Part shown: one piece after another, positions 1-7,074 of the stretch
Position numbering within the stretch: position 1 is the stretch's first letter
How the letters are laid out: each line of letters starts with the position of its first letter
Assembly: GCA_900762945.1 (NCBI GenBank)
Contig: CAAFIN010000257.1
Span: forward strand, 1 to 11,400
Direction: 5' to 3'
Length of the DNA: 11,400 bases
From: Clostridia bacterium
GTDB taxonomy: Bacteria > Bacillota > Clostridia > Christensenellales > Pumilibacteraceae
Notes under the pieces: model-generated
Told to the model about the DNA's origin: nothing
Database searches by the model: none
Seen by the model: the letters and a program-made list of their open reading frames with translations, nothing else
Made by a program: the position numbers and the translations under genes

Positions 1-2
1 CA

Positions 3-236
3 GTTGAGAAGCATGGCCAGAACAGCCACTTGCGTCAAAAAGGCAAGATCGCCGAGCTCGCCCTCGGCTACGGCGGCAGCGTCGGCGCTTTGAAAGCTAT
101 GGGCGCTCTCGACATGGGCCTGACCGAAGATTCCGGTATGATTTACCGCCGTGTTTCGCGCAATATTTTTGCCGAGGTGCAGAAGCTGCGCGAGGAAGGT
201 CTCGATATTATGGAGAACAGGTGGAAGGAAGTATGA
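3..236 (+). CDS. Chimeric partial ORF: phage-type DNA polymerase A motif B fragment joined to an unrelated C-terminal tail
   Basis: The frame is open at the left edge of the window, so the 5' end is missing. Residues up to about position 130 (HLRQKGKIAELALGYGGS followed by GALKAMGALDMGLTED) match from memory the motif B or O-helix region of family A DNA polymerases carried by Firmicutes phages and prophages. In those proteins the segment continues as DEL.PLV..WR and on into the catalytic motif C. Here it switches after TED to SGMIYRRVSRNIFAEVQKL and ends in ENRWKEV. That tail does not look like a polymerase. Its position directly before ispH with an ATGA overlap, and its amphipathic-helix character, recall the C-terminus of PlsC (1-acylglycerol-3-phosphate acyltransferase), which precedes ispH in many Clostridia. 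The PlsC idea is inference. The polymerase part is firmer. The product cannot be an active polymerase, because the palm catalytic region is absent. Confidence 0.55.
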   Translation, partial: VEKHGQNSHLRQKGKIAELALGYGGSVGALKAMGALDMGLTEDSGMIYRRVSRNIFAEVQKLREEGLDIMENRWKEV

Positions 237-1069
237 TCCGCGTGGCGAAAACAGCGGGATTCTGCTTTGGTGTGAACCGCGCGGTGGAGACCGTTTACAA
301 ATTGCTTGACGAGGACAAAACCGTCTGCACGCTCGGGCCGATCATCCATAACCCGCAGCTTGTGGAGGAGCTCGGCCGCAAAGGCGTGCGTATTATAGAT
401 GCGCCCGAGGACGCGAAAGCGGGGGAGACGGTTGTCATCCGCTCGCACGGTGTGCCGCCCGAGGTCATCGAAAAGCTGAAAGTGCTCGGTGTCGATTACA
501 AGGACGCGACGTGCCCGTATGTGCAGAAGATTCACCGCCTTGTTTCCGACGGAGAGCGCGAGGGCAGGCGCGTGATGCTGGCCGGCGATGCAAAACACCC
601 GGAGGTGGAGGGCATACTCGGTTGCTGCAAAACGCCGTATCGCACCTTCAAAACGCGCGAAGAACTCGATACGGAGGCTCGAAATTTCGAAATTACCCCA
701 CAAGTCGCAAATAACCGAAACGCTGACGGCAACTTACCGCGCCGCGAAGAAAGGCGAAACGCGCTTGCCGAAAGCAATCGGGCGGACCGGGTACGGACTC
801 GGGTACGCGCCGCAAAGAACGGACGGCGACGTCATCGTCGTAATCGGCGAACCGAAAGCGGCGGTTATATCGGTTTTGACCGCGGCTATGAAATTCTGCC
901 GGAAAAAACGCGCGGTAGCGATCGATCCCGACTTCCCGATAGAAAACGCGGAAGCAAACTTCGTGGAGCCGAAGCGGACGTTCGTTATCAAAGTCGAAAG
1001 AGGAGATGCGAGCGGGCTGTATGCGAGCGGCGGCACTACGGCTTCGGGTGCGGCGGCAACGCGCTTTAA
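233..1069 (+). pseudogene. ispH: 4-hydroxy-3-methylbut-2-enyl diphosphate reductase, N-terminal half only (IspH/LytB), broken near 676
   Basis: IspH is the [4Fe-4S] enzyme that converts HMBPP to IPP and DMAPP in the last step of the MEP isoprenoid pathway. The start at 233 is supported by AAGGAAG just upstream and by the ATGA overlap with the preceding frame. Residues 1 to about 147 are clearly IspH: GFCFGVNRAV with cluster ligand Cys11, LGPIIHN with His39, IRSHGVP, DATCPYV with cluster ligand Cys94, and KHPEVEGI with His122 and Glu124. Family proteins run to about 280 residues and need a third cluster cysteine near residue 195. Here similarity stops at about REELDTE (position 676). The open frame runs on to 1069 only as an arginine-rich read-through of another gene in frame 3. 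I find no IspH C-terminal half in any downstream frame, so this is not a simple frameshift. The product should be inactive. Either a joint or deletion occurred here, or the contig is chimeric. Confidence 0.72.
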
Positions 1070-1487
1070 TTACGAAAGAGAATCGGACGCGCGAGCGGGC
1101 GGGGAAGAAATCGAACGCATTTGCAAAAAAGCGAACAAACCGAACTTTCGGGCAAAAGCCGAAACGCACGGAAAAACAGTCGAGGCTTATTACGAGTTTT
1201 TCGACTTTGCGGATTGCGAACGAATGACGGTGAAGCTCGCAGACACTTTGAAAGGCAGTGAACTCGTCGAAACGCTTTACGCCTACGACGCGCCCTATCA
1301 GGACGAATACTTGCTGTCGCTGACGAAAGCAAGCCCGATAGAGGAAGCGCCGGAATTCACGCGGCTTAATTACTATCCGCTGATTGCGGGGCGCGCGGTT
1401 GCGGTAAAATTCATACTCGGCGAGGATGAGGACTTTACGCGGCTAGCCGACCTTATCTACTCGATACTCACGGAGGAACGACCATAA
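678..1487 (+). CDS. Unknown protein, 5'-incomplete; C-terminal region faintly MecA-like
   Basis: Frame 3 is coding from about 678 to the TAA at 1485-1487, with codon use consistent with the downstream genes. No convincing start is visible. The only upstream ATG (588) lies inside the ispH coding region in another frame, and translation between 588 and about 678 makes no sense, so the true N-terminus appears lost at the joint. About 268 residues remain. The middle contains a hydrophobic strand-like stretch (DGDVIVVIGEPKAAVISVL) and a Gly/Ala/Thr-rich segment (GLYASGGTTASGAAATRF). The last 100 residues (YYEFFDFADCERMTVKLAD, then LVETLYAYDAPYQDEYLLSL) recall the C-terminal domain of MecA-type ClpC adaptors, where FEDFEDVI..LAK is followed by SSLY.Y...YYL. 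The resemblance is weak and the rest of the protein does not fit MecA. The gene overlaps the next start by 1 bp (TAATG), indicating translational coupling. Confidence 0.5.
   Translation, partial: LEISKLPHKSQITETLTATYRAAKKGETRLPKAIGRTGYGLGYAPQRTDGDVIVVIGEPKAAVISVLTAAMKFCRKKRAVAIDPDFPIENAEANFVEPKRTFVIKVERGDASGLYASGGTTASGAAATRFNYERESDARAGGEEIERICKKANKPNFRAKAETHGKTVEAYYEFFDFADCERMTVKLADTLKGSELVETLYAYDAPYQDEYLLSLTKASPIEEAPEFTRLNYYPLIAGRAVAVKFILGEDEDFTRLADLIYSILTEERP
1472..1476 (+). promoter_or_regulatory. Ribosome binding site GGAGG for the membrane protein gene at 1487
   Basis: GGAGG lies 10 bases before the ATG at 1487 and inside the last codons of the preceding gene. With the TAATG stop-start overlap it fixes the start and points to coupled translation. 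Confidence 0.6.
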
Positions 1488-2833
1488 TGGCACAGAAAAA
1501 AGGACTTATTTACAGACTTACGATGGGCAAGGACAATCTGCCCGATTTTACCCCGAACCGTCTGCCCGGATCGCGCTGGGCGGTGTTCAAGGACGTGTTC
1601 TTCAACCGTATCGGGGCAATGGTCAAGATAAGTCTGCTCACGATACTGTTTATGCTTCCCGCGCTCGCTTGGTTAATATTTATGAGCCTCGTCAAGCGTG
1701 CCGACGCGACCGTCGTGCCGTATTCGGCAAATATCGGCTTGGGTTATCCCGTTGTGACCGACGCGATCGCGATGGGAACTTACCGCACGTTTATGTTCAA
1801 TATTCAGACTTACGCCGTGCTTATTCCTCTCATAATGATCGCGGGCGTCGGCTTCGCGGGCGCGTTCCACACGATGAAACTGCTCGGTTGGGGCGAGGGC
1901 GTATCGGTCGGCGGCACGTTCTTTACGGGCGTTAAACGCAACTGGGTCAACTTCTTGTGGATATTCTTGTTCGCAGGCGTGTCGATATTCGTGTTTATGT
2001 TCAATATTTCCGCCTACGGTCAGATGACTGCCATTCACAAGGCGTGGAAAATTATCGCCGTTTCGCTCTCGTGCGTCCAGCTCGTGCTGATGCTGTGTAT
2101 GCTTTTGTACCTCTGCACGCAGAACGTCACCTACAAACTCGGCTTCGTCGGACTGGTCAAGAACAGTTTCTTGTTCTCGATCGCGCTGTTCCCGCAGAAC
2201 ATATTTTTCCTTATCTGCAGCATCCTTCCGTTCATTCTCATTATGCTTCTGCCCATGCAGATAGCGATATTCTTCTGGATGATCGTAATCTTCCTTGGGC
2301 CTGCGTACGTCGTGCTGATATGGACGGTATTTTCGCAATACGTATTCGACAAATACGTCAACGACAGGGTAAAGGGCGCGGTCAAGAACCGCGGTATGTA
2401 CGTCAAGAACCCCGAGGACGAGAAAACCGCCGAGATCGAAAAGATCAGAACGCGCAACACCGCATACGGCTCCGCGTACGTTTCCCGCCGTCTCTCCAGC
2501 ATCGACGACGGCAAAAGTTTCACACCGCTCGAAACCAACTTCTCCAGAAACGACCTGAAGCGCCTTAGCGATGAAAAGCGCGAAATGCAAGCCGAAATAG
2601 AGAAGGAGAAGGAAGAAGTGACCGCGGCGATCGAACAGGAAGTCGCGGCTTACGAAGAGGAGCAAAGCGCCAAGAAAAAGGGCAAAAAGCACAAAAGCTC
2701 CGACGAAAAGACCGAAAGCAAGACCGTGAAAACCGTGAAAAAGGAAAAGAAGAAAAAGAAATTCTCCGAAACCGATATCGCGACCATGCCCGTTTCCGAC
2801 GAAGAATACGTCGACGACGACAAAAACGACTGA
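1487..2833 (+). CDS. DUF624-like polytopic membrane protein with long charged cytoplasmic tail
   Basis: The protein has 448 residues. Residues 1-40 are a basic N-terminus. About six hydrophobic segments follow, near residues 44-66, 104-126, 153-172, 189-210, 227-254 and 257-285. The layout, starting with FFNRIGAMVKISLLTILFMLPAL and including the loop AFHTMKLLGWGEGVSVGGTF, resembles DUF624/YesL-type proteins of Firmicutes, integral membrane proteins of unknown biochemical role often near sugar transport or regulator genes. Those are usually about 200-250 residues, so the tail is extra. Residues 290-448 are soluble. Residues about 355-396 are rich in Glu, Lys and Ala with heptad-like spacing (probable coiled coil). 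Residues about 397-430 are lysine-rich, and the final 15 are acidic (DDDKND). The start is set by GGAGG at 1472-1476 and a 1-bp overlap with the gene before. The tail probably lies in the cytoplasm and may bind a partner, but this is inference. Family assignment is moderate; membrane nature is strong. Confidence 0.65.
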   Translation: MAQKKGLIYRLTMGKDNLPDFTPNRLPGSRWAVFKDVFFNRIGAMVKISLLTILFMLPALAWLIFMSLVKRADATVVPYSANIGLGYPVVTDAIAMGTYRTFMFNIQTYAVLIPLIMIAGVGFAGAFHTMKLLGWGEGVSVGGTFFTGVKRNWVNFLWIFLFAGVSIFVFMFNISAYGQMTAIHKAWKIIAVSLSCVQLVLMLCMLLYLCTQNVTYKLGFVGLVKNSFLFSIALFPQNIFFLICSILPFILIMLLPMQIAIFFWMIVIFLGPAYVVLIWTVFSQYVFDKYVNDRVKGAVKNRGMYVKNPEDEKTAEIEKIRTRNTAYGSAYVSRRLSSIDDGKSFTPLETNFSRNDLKRLSDEKREMQAEIEKEKEEVTAAIEQEVAAYEEEQSAKKKGKKHKSSDEKTESKTVKTVKKEKKKKKFSETDIATMPVSDEEYVDDDKND

Positions 2834-2860
2834 TTAACCTCGGGTAAATAATAGAAGAAA

Positions 2861-3577
2861 ATGTACGAAATACTATCGGAGTACTACGATAAATTCATGT
2901 CGGACGTACCATACGCCGAATGGGCGGACTATATCGCAAAACTTGTAGGCGATCGCCGCCGCGGTCGCGATGTGGGGTGCGGTACCGGTAAGTTCACCGT
3001 AGCGCTGAAAAACGCCGGTTACGACGTGGCGGGCAGCGACGTCAGCCCCGAAATGCTGACGAAAGCCGCGGAGTTCGCCAAAAGATCGGGTACCGACGTA
3101 AAGTTCATTCTGCAAAGCGCGGACAAACTCGAGGACGCGCACCTGCTCGACTTCGTTACCGCGTGTTGCGACGTGGTGAATTACCTTAAAACCCCGTCGA
3201 AATTCTTTCGCAAGGCTTACGCGGCGCTCGCACCGGGCGGCGCGTTGGTATTTGACGTATCCACCGCGCATAAACTACGGAATATAATAGGAAGCAACGT
3301 TTTTACCGAATCTACGGACGAAGTGACTTACGTCTGGGAGAACGCTCTAGACGAAAAACGCCGCGCCGTTGATATGCGACTTACGTTTTTTATAAAACGG
3401 TCCGACAACCTATACGCAAAACGCGTAGACGAGCAAACGCAATATATCCACGAGGAAGGAACCCTTGTGGACGAACTGCGGCAAGCGGGCTTTCGCAAAG
3501 TAGAAGCGTACGGCTTTCTTAAAAGCCGCAAACCTGTCCCGACCGACGAACGAATCGTATTCGCGGCTTATAAATAA
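2861..3577 (+). CDS. Class I SAM-dependent methyltransferase, YqeM-like
   Basis: The protein has 238 residues. The N-terminal signature YEILSEYYDKFMSDVPYAEW (residues 2-21) matches the opening of the Firmicutes YqeM-type methyltransferases (YEQFA..YD.LM.D.PY..W). Motif I is DVGCGTGKFT (37-46). The acidic residue ending strand 2 is Asp60 in AGSDVSPEML. Motif IV is replaced by the family-typical DFVTACCDVVNYL (97-109), and post-motif LAPGGALVFDVST follows near 125-137. The fold binds S-adenosylmethionine; the methyl acceptor is unknown. Strand 1 is odd: the residues before motif I are RRRGRDVGC, where a hydrophobic residue such as Leu or Val normally stands in place of Arg36. The gene lies 27 bp after the membrane protein with only a weak purine-rich site (AGAAGA) and 8 bp before the TPR gene, so it is part of the same run. 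In Bacillus, yqeM sits near an HD-domain gene (yqeK), and an HD gene also occurs downstream here. Confidence 0.78.
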   Translation: MYEILSEYYDKFMSDVPYAEWADYIAKLVGDRRRGRDVGCGTGKFTVALKNAGYDVAGSDVSPEMLTKAAEFAKRSGTDVKFILQSADKLEDAHLLDFVTACCDVVNYLKTPSKFFRKAYAALAPGGALVFDVSTAHKLRNIIGSNVFTESTDEVTYVWENALDEKRRAVDMRLTFFIKRSDNLYAKRVDEQTQYIHEEGTLVDELRQAGFRKVEAYGFLKSRKPVPTDERIVFAAYK

Positions 3578-3585
3578 GGAGAAAT

Positions 3586-5337
3586 ATGGGCAAGAAAATC
3601 AACTTCGGCAACGACGCCGATTACTATTATAACAGGGGTATGGACTTCGCCGACGATGACAAGAACATCGAAGCGATATCCAACTTTTATCTTGCGCTCG
3701 AACTTGACCCCGGCAATATCTACATAATGTCCGAACTCGCGTACTCGTACTACGAGTTGGGGCTTATCGATATGGCGACCAAGTTCTATCTGAAAATACT
3801 CGACGCGGACAGGTATTCGGATATTTCGTACATAGGGCTTATACAGTGCTTTGCCAAGACCGGGAAATTCGACGCCGCGCTTTACTATCTCAAAATGGGG
3901 TTGAAGTACGGCGCGCTCGACAGCGACTATCTGCCCAAGATCGACCCCGAGGAAGCGGCTAAAACCCCGCCGCAGTTGGGCGTTATCGACAACAGCGACT
4001 ATTCGGGGCTGCTGGCGCTCTCCGGCAATATGGGCGACGGTTCGCCCGAAACTCCCGAGGAGAACAAACTCGCACGCATACTGCTTGAGCATATACCCGA
4101 GAGTTCGCCGCAGTACCCGGAGGCTCGTAACCGCCTTGCGAAAATGCTTTTCAAGTCCGGTAGCGCCGAGGATGGCATCGCGGAAGCGGAAAATATCATC
4201 GCCAAGTACCCGAACTATGCCGAAGCGTACTGCACGCTTATTACGATTTACGACGGCTTGGGCGATCGCGACAAGTGCGCCGAAACGTTCAAGCGGCTCG
4301 ACGCGATCGACGCGAGAGGTCGCAACGAAGTAACCGAAATCGCCGCTTGCGCCGCCGACACCGACAACGACGAAATGGCGGTGAAGTACTTCGGACGCTT
4401 GTTCGACTATGTCCCGTACGAAGCCCAGTCGTCCGTTATGTACTCGGTCGCGCTGTACAACGTGGGCAAAACGGAAGAAGCGAGAAGTTACCTTACCGCG
4501 CTCCGCAGATTGTACCCCGAAAACGGTATGGTAAAATACTACGCGATGTGCGTAAACGATCCTTCCGTAAAAGGGCGTATCAAAATCGAGTATGATATTC
4601 CTCATCAGGAGTCCTTGCGCAGAATAAAATATATAGACGAGAAGTTTTCCGTACTTGAAAAAGTCGAGGACGTGACGGACGCAATGTTCAAGGACGAGGA
4701 ACTTTACGAGGACGTAATGTGGCTGATGAACTCCACCGATCAGGTGTACGCCATGCATATAGCCTCGTTCCTTTGCCAGGACGAATTCTGGCAGCCGCTG
4801 ATTCTCGATCGGCTTATCGACCCGGAAGTTCCGCCGTCGGCAAAGCGCGATAACCTGTACAGTTACCTCACGTACTCCAAAGTCAAGAGATTCTCGGTCG
4901 TGACCGACGACGGCATTATGGCGTTCTATTCGCCGCGTATCCCCAAGGGCGGCAACGACGTGTTCGAGAACGCTTACTGGGAGGCTTTCGCGACCTCGGC
5001 AATGTTCAGCAGATCGTTCCAGACCAAACTCAACAAGTCGTACAAGCGCGTTCTGGAGCAAATCGCCGATAAGACCCGTGCAAAATACAAGTACAACGTA
5101 GAATCGGTCGCTGCGGTCATCGTGCGATTGAGCGACGTAAATCCCGTTTTCTGCAGTAAAGACAGTTGCTGCGAACTGTTGGGCACGACCGTCGAAGCGT
5201 ACGACGAGTGTCTTGACGCGCTCGGGCTTCGGGAGGAAGAGGAACGCGCCGTCGATCGTTTCGAAGAAAAATTGCACAGAAGGCTCCCCGGACCCGAAGA
5301 CTTTCTTAAAGCGATTAACAATATTAAAGGAGACTAA
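3586..5337 (+). CDS. TPR-repeat protein, 583 residues, with unknown C-terminal domain
   Basis: The start has GGAG at 3578-3581. Residues about 8-110 form three clear tetratricopeptide repeats: YYYNRGMDFADDDKNIEAIS then ALELDPGN, SELAYSYYELGLIDMATKFY, and YIGLIQCFAKTGKFDAALYY. A variable acidic linker follows (about 115-165). A second helical-repeat block spans about 170-320, with RNRLAKMLFKSGSAEDGI, AYCTLITIYDGLGDRDKCAE, YSVALYNVGKTEEARSYL and LYPENG. Residues about 325-583 are a helical C-terminal region I do not recognise, containing cysteines (FCSKDSCCELLG) and ending in FLKAINNIKGD. There is no signal peptide or membrane segment, so it is probably cytoplasmic. TPR blocks bind protein partners, and no catalytic motif is visible. 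The stop is 3 bp before the TTG start of the next gene, so the two products are likely made together and may form a complex. Whether residues 325-583 hold an enzymatic domain cannot be judged by eye. Confidence 0.72.
   Translation: MGKKINFGNDADYYYNRGMDFADDDKNIEAISNFYLALELDPGNIYIMSELAYSYYELGLIDMATKFYLKILDADRYSDISYIGLIQCFAKTGKFDAALYYLKMGLKYGALDSDYLPKIDPEEAAKTPPQLGVIDNSDYSGLLALSGNMGDGSPETPEENKLARILLEHIPESSPQYPEARNRLAKMLFKSGSAEDGIAEAENIIAKYPNYAEAYCTLITIYDGLGDRDKCAETFKRLDAIDARGRNEVTEIAACAADTDNDEMAVKYFGRLFDYVPYEAQSSVMYSVALYNVGKTEEARSYLTALRRLYPENGMVKYYAMCVNDPSVKGRIKIEYDIPHQESLRRIKYIDEKFSVLEKVEDVTDAMFKDEELYEDVMWLMNSTDQVYAMHIASFLCQDEFWQPLILDRLIDPEVPPSAKRDNLYSYLTYSKVKRFSVVTDDGIMAFYSPRIPKGGNDVFENAYWEAFATSAMFSRSFQTKLNKSYKRVLEQIADKTRAKYKYNVESVAAVIVRLSDVNPVFCSKDSCCELLGTTVEAYDECLDALGLREEEERAVDRFEEKLHRRLPGPEDFLKAINNIKGD
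5327..5333 (+). promoter_or_regulatory. Ribosome binding site supporting the TTG start at 5341
   Basis: AAAGGAGA sits inside the last codons of the TPR gene, 7 bases before TTG at 5341. No ATG or GTG in this frame is better placed, so this site decides the non-standard start. Confidence 0.6.
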
Positions 5338-5340
5338 ATT

Positions 5341-6147
5341 TTGATAGATTCGGATAAACTTTTTGAGAAGTACCTTAAGAACTGGCTGGAGAATCACAAG
5401 GGCGAGTATACCGCCGACGAAGCGGAAGAAATGATCCCCGAACTTTACGAAAAGTGGGTGACTACGCCGTCTGCCGATACCGACGGAGTTTCGCCCGAAG
5501 CGTACTTTGCGCGCGTTACCGACCCGCAGGAACTCGTCGCGGAGTTTATAAGAACCAACCGCGGCGACGAAAACCCGTGTTCGTTGCTTATTGACAGAAT
5601 TACCGAAGTGCCGGAGTGCGCCGAGGGACTGAGAAAGATAGCGACGGAGAGCGCCGACCCAAAGACCGTGATCGCCGCTATGGACATTCTGGACGATATG
5701 GGCGCGGATCAGCCGCTTAAATTCTACGCGGGGCTGCTTACCGACGAAACCGCCGACGAGGGCGTAGCGGAAAAAGCCGCCGAGATATTAAAGGAACACG
5801 CGGGCGAAGTCAAAGAAGAACTTTTCGCCGCGATTCCTTCGGCAACACAGTCGCAGAAGCAAGTCATCGCCGACGTGCTGGTGGAAACCGACCACGACGA
5901 CAGAACTTTCGCGCTGCTTAAAGAGCTGTTTTTGGCGAAAGACAACGTGCCGTTTATCGCAGGACTCTTAGGCAAATACGGCGACGAGCGCGCTGCGGCG
6001 TTCTTGTATCCTGCGCTCGACGACAGCAACTACCTTGAATTTATGGAAATCCGCAACGCAATCGAGCAACTCGGCGGCGTGGTGGACGACACTTACCGCG
6101 ACTTTACAGACGATCCGTACTATAAGGCGATCAAACACTTGAAGTAA
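5341..6147 (+). CDS. HEAT-like helical-repeat acidic protein, unknown function
   Basis: The protein has 268 residues, starts at TTG behind AAAGGAGA, and lies 3 bp after the TPR gene. Residues 1-80 are acidic and open with a helix rich in aromatic and charged residues (KLFEKYLKNWLENHKGEY). From about 85 to 240 the protein is a series of paired helices with HEAT/ARM-like spacing: GLRKIATESADPKTVIAAMD then ILDDMGADQPLKFYAGLL; VAEKAAEILKEHAGEVKEEL; SQKQVIADVLVETDHDDRTF; then LLKELFLAKDNVPFIAGLLG and KYGDERAAAFLYPALDDSNY. The last repeat, EIRNAIEQLGG, is followed by a short tail. There are no membrane segments, cysteine clusters or catalytic motifs. Such solenoids usually scaffold or bind proteins. 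The tight coupling to the TPR gene suggests partner proteins. The repeat call is from pattern only and could shift to another alpha-solenoid type under a profile search. Confidence 0.65.
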   Translation: MIDSDKLFEKYLKNWLENHKGEYTADEAEEMIPELYEKWVTTPSADTDGVSPEAYFARVTDPQELVAEFIRTNRGDENPCSLLIDRITEVPECAEGLRKIATESADPKTVIAAMDILDDMGADQPLKFYAGLLTDETADEGVAEKAAEILKEHAGEVKEELFAAIPSATQSQKQVIADVLVETDHDDRTFALLKELFLAKDNVPFIAGLLGKYGDERAAAFLYPALDDSNYLEFMEIRNAIEQLGGVVDDTYRDFTDDPYYKAIKHLK

Positions 6148-6189
6148 ACGGACTTTCTGAAACGGAAAAGCGCACGAAACGGAGAAATT

Positions 6190-6921
6190 ATGGAGAAAAT
6201 CACGCTTGAAAAAATCAAAGCGGACGAAAATATCCGCGCGCTGATAGACGGCGCGAACAACAACCTCAAGGAAATGGGGTATACCGAACACGGACTGCGG
6301 CACGTAGGTTACGTCAGCCGCACCACGGCTAACATACTGCGCGAACTCGGTTACGACGATCGCACCGTGGAACTCGGCGCGATTACGGGCTGGATGCACG
6401 ATATCGGAAACGCCGTGAACCGCAAAAACCACGGCTTGTCGGGAGCGGCGCTCGCGTTCCAACTGCTTGACAATATGGGTATGGACATGCGCGAGATTTC
6501 CACCGTGATAGGCGCGATCGGCAATCACGAAGAGGAAACCGGCGTACCCGTCAGCGCAGTCAGCGCGGCGCTCATCATCGCCGACAAAAGCGACGCTCAC
6601 CGTTCCCGCGTCAGAAAAGACAGTTACGACTCGACCGATATCCACGACCGCGTGAATATGTCGATCAAGAAGAACTCGCTGATCGTCGACAAGCAAAAGC
6701 ACGTTATCCGACTCGTGATTTCCATGGATCAGACCTCCGCGCTGATGGAGTATCTGCAAATCTATCTGTCGCGCATCGTGCTCAGCGAAAAAGCCGCCGC
6801 TTTCTTAGGTTGCGGTTTCGAACTCGTCATCAACGGCGCTACGATCAACCGCAAAGCCGGCGCTATCAAAAAACTTACCTTAAAGTCCTCCGAACGCGAA
6901 GTCAGCGAGGATGAAAACTAA
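6190..6921 (+). CDS. HD-domain phosphohydrolase (metal-dependent, HDIG-type)
   Basis: The protein has 243 residues; the start is set by GGAGA at 6181-6185. HD-superfamily proteins hydrolyse phosphoester bonds, often of nucleotides, using one or two metals. The metal ligands are visible in order: His34 and His38 (YTEHGLRHVGYV), His70-Asp71 (GWMHDIGNAVNR), His81 (NHGLSGA), His113 (IGNHEEETG) and Asp132 (IIADKSDAHRSRVRK). The last motif, ADKSD..RSRVR, and the C-terminal part (LEYLQIYLSRIVLSEKAAAF then LGCGFELVING) match from memory a widespread clostridial family of HD proteins of about 230 residues that has no established substrate. The gene follows the HEAT-like gene after 42 bp and is the last of the + strand run; a candidate terminator hairpin lies 67 bp downstream. 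YqeK-type Ap4A hydrolase activity is possible given the YqeM-like neighbour, but the sequence does not decide this. Confidence 0.82.
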   Translation: MEKITLEKIKADENIRALIDGANNNLKEMGYTEHGLRHVGYVSRTTANILRELGYDDRTVELGAITGWMHDIGNAVNRKNHGLSGAALAFQLLDNMGMDMREISTVIGAIGNHEEETGVPVSAVSAALIIADKSDAHRSRVRKDSYDSTDIHDRVNMSIKKNSLIVDKQKHVIRLVISMDQTSALMEYLQIYLSRIVLSEKAAAFLGCGFELVINGATINRKAGAIKKLTLKSSEREVSEDEN

Positions 6922-6988
6922 CAGGGCAAAGCGCCCGCTCGAAAATAAAAAAATAACGCGTAGCGCGATTGTTACGCCGTCATTCAGA

Positions 6989-7032
6989 GATAAAAGGCAA
7001 TTGCCCGAAAAGTAGAGTAATTGCCTTTTATC
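6989..7032 (+). terminator. 14-bp perfect inverted repeat, candidate terminator after the HD gene
   Basis: GATAAAAGGCAATT (6989-7002) is repeated inverted as AATTGCCTTTTATC (7019-7032) around a 16-nt loop. The right arm contains TTTT, and the stem is A-rich on the left and T-rich on the right, so it could stop transcription in either direction. It is not a classic GC-stem plus U-tract terminator. The left arm also starts a 10-bp palindrome GGCAATTGCC (6996-7005). It may instead be part of the repeat complex that fills this gap. Confidence 0.45.
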
Positions 7033-7074
7033 ATGGAATCCCTCGCATAGAACCGCTATCTTATCCATGCCAAA

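Noticed and set aside
233..1069. IspH restored by a single frameshift
   Set aside because: The frame that becomes coding after 678 encodes no IspH C-terminal motifs or third cluster cysteine, so one indel cannot explain the break.
1673..2692. A 339-codon minus-strand open frame under the membrane protein gene
   Set aside because: It is rich in His, Arg and Glu with no recognisable motif, as expected from the reverse frame of a strongly biased gene.
3568..5397. A 609-codon open frame on the minus strand across the TPR gene
   Set aside because: It is antisense to a gene with clear TPR motifs and a good ribosome site. Its translation has no domain pattern and the codon-position bias belongs to the plus strand.
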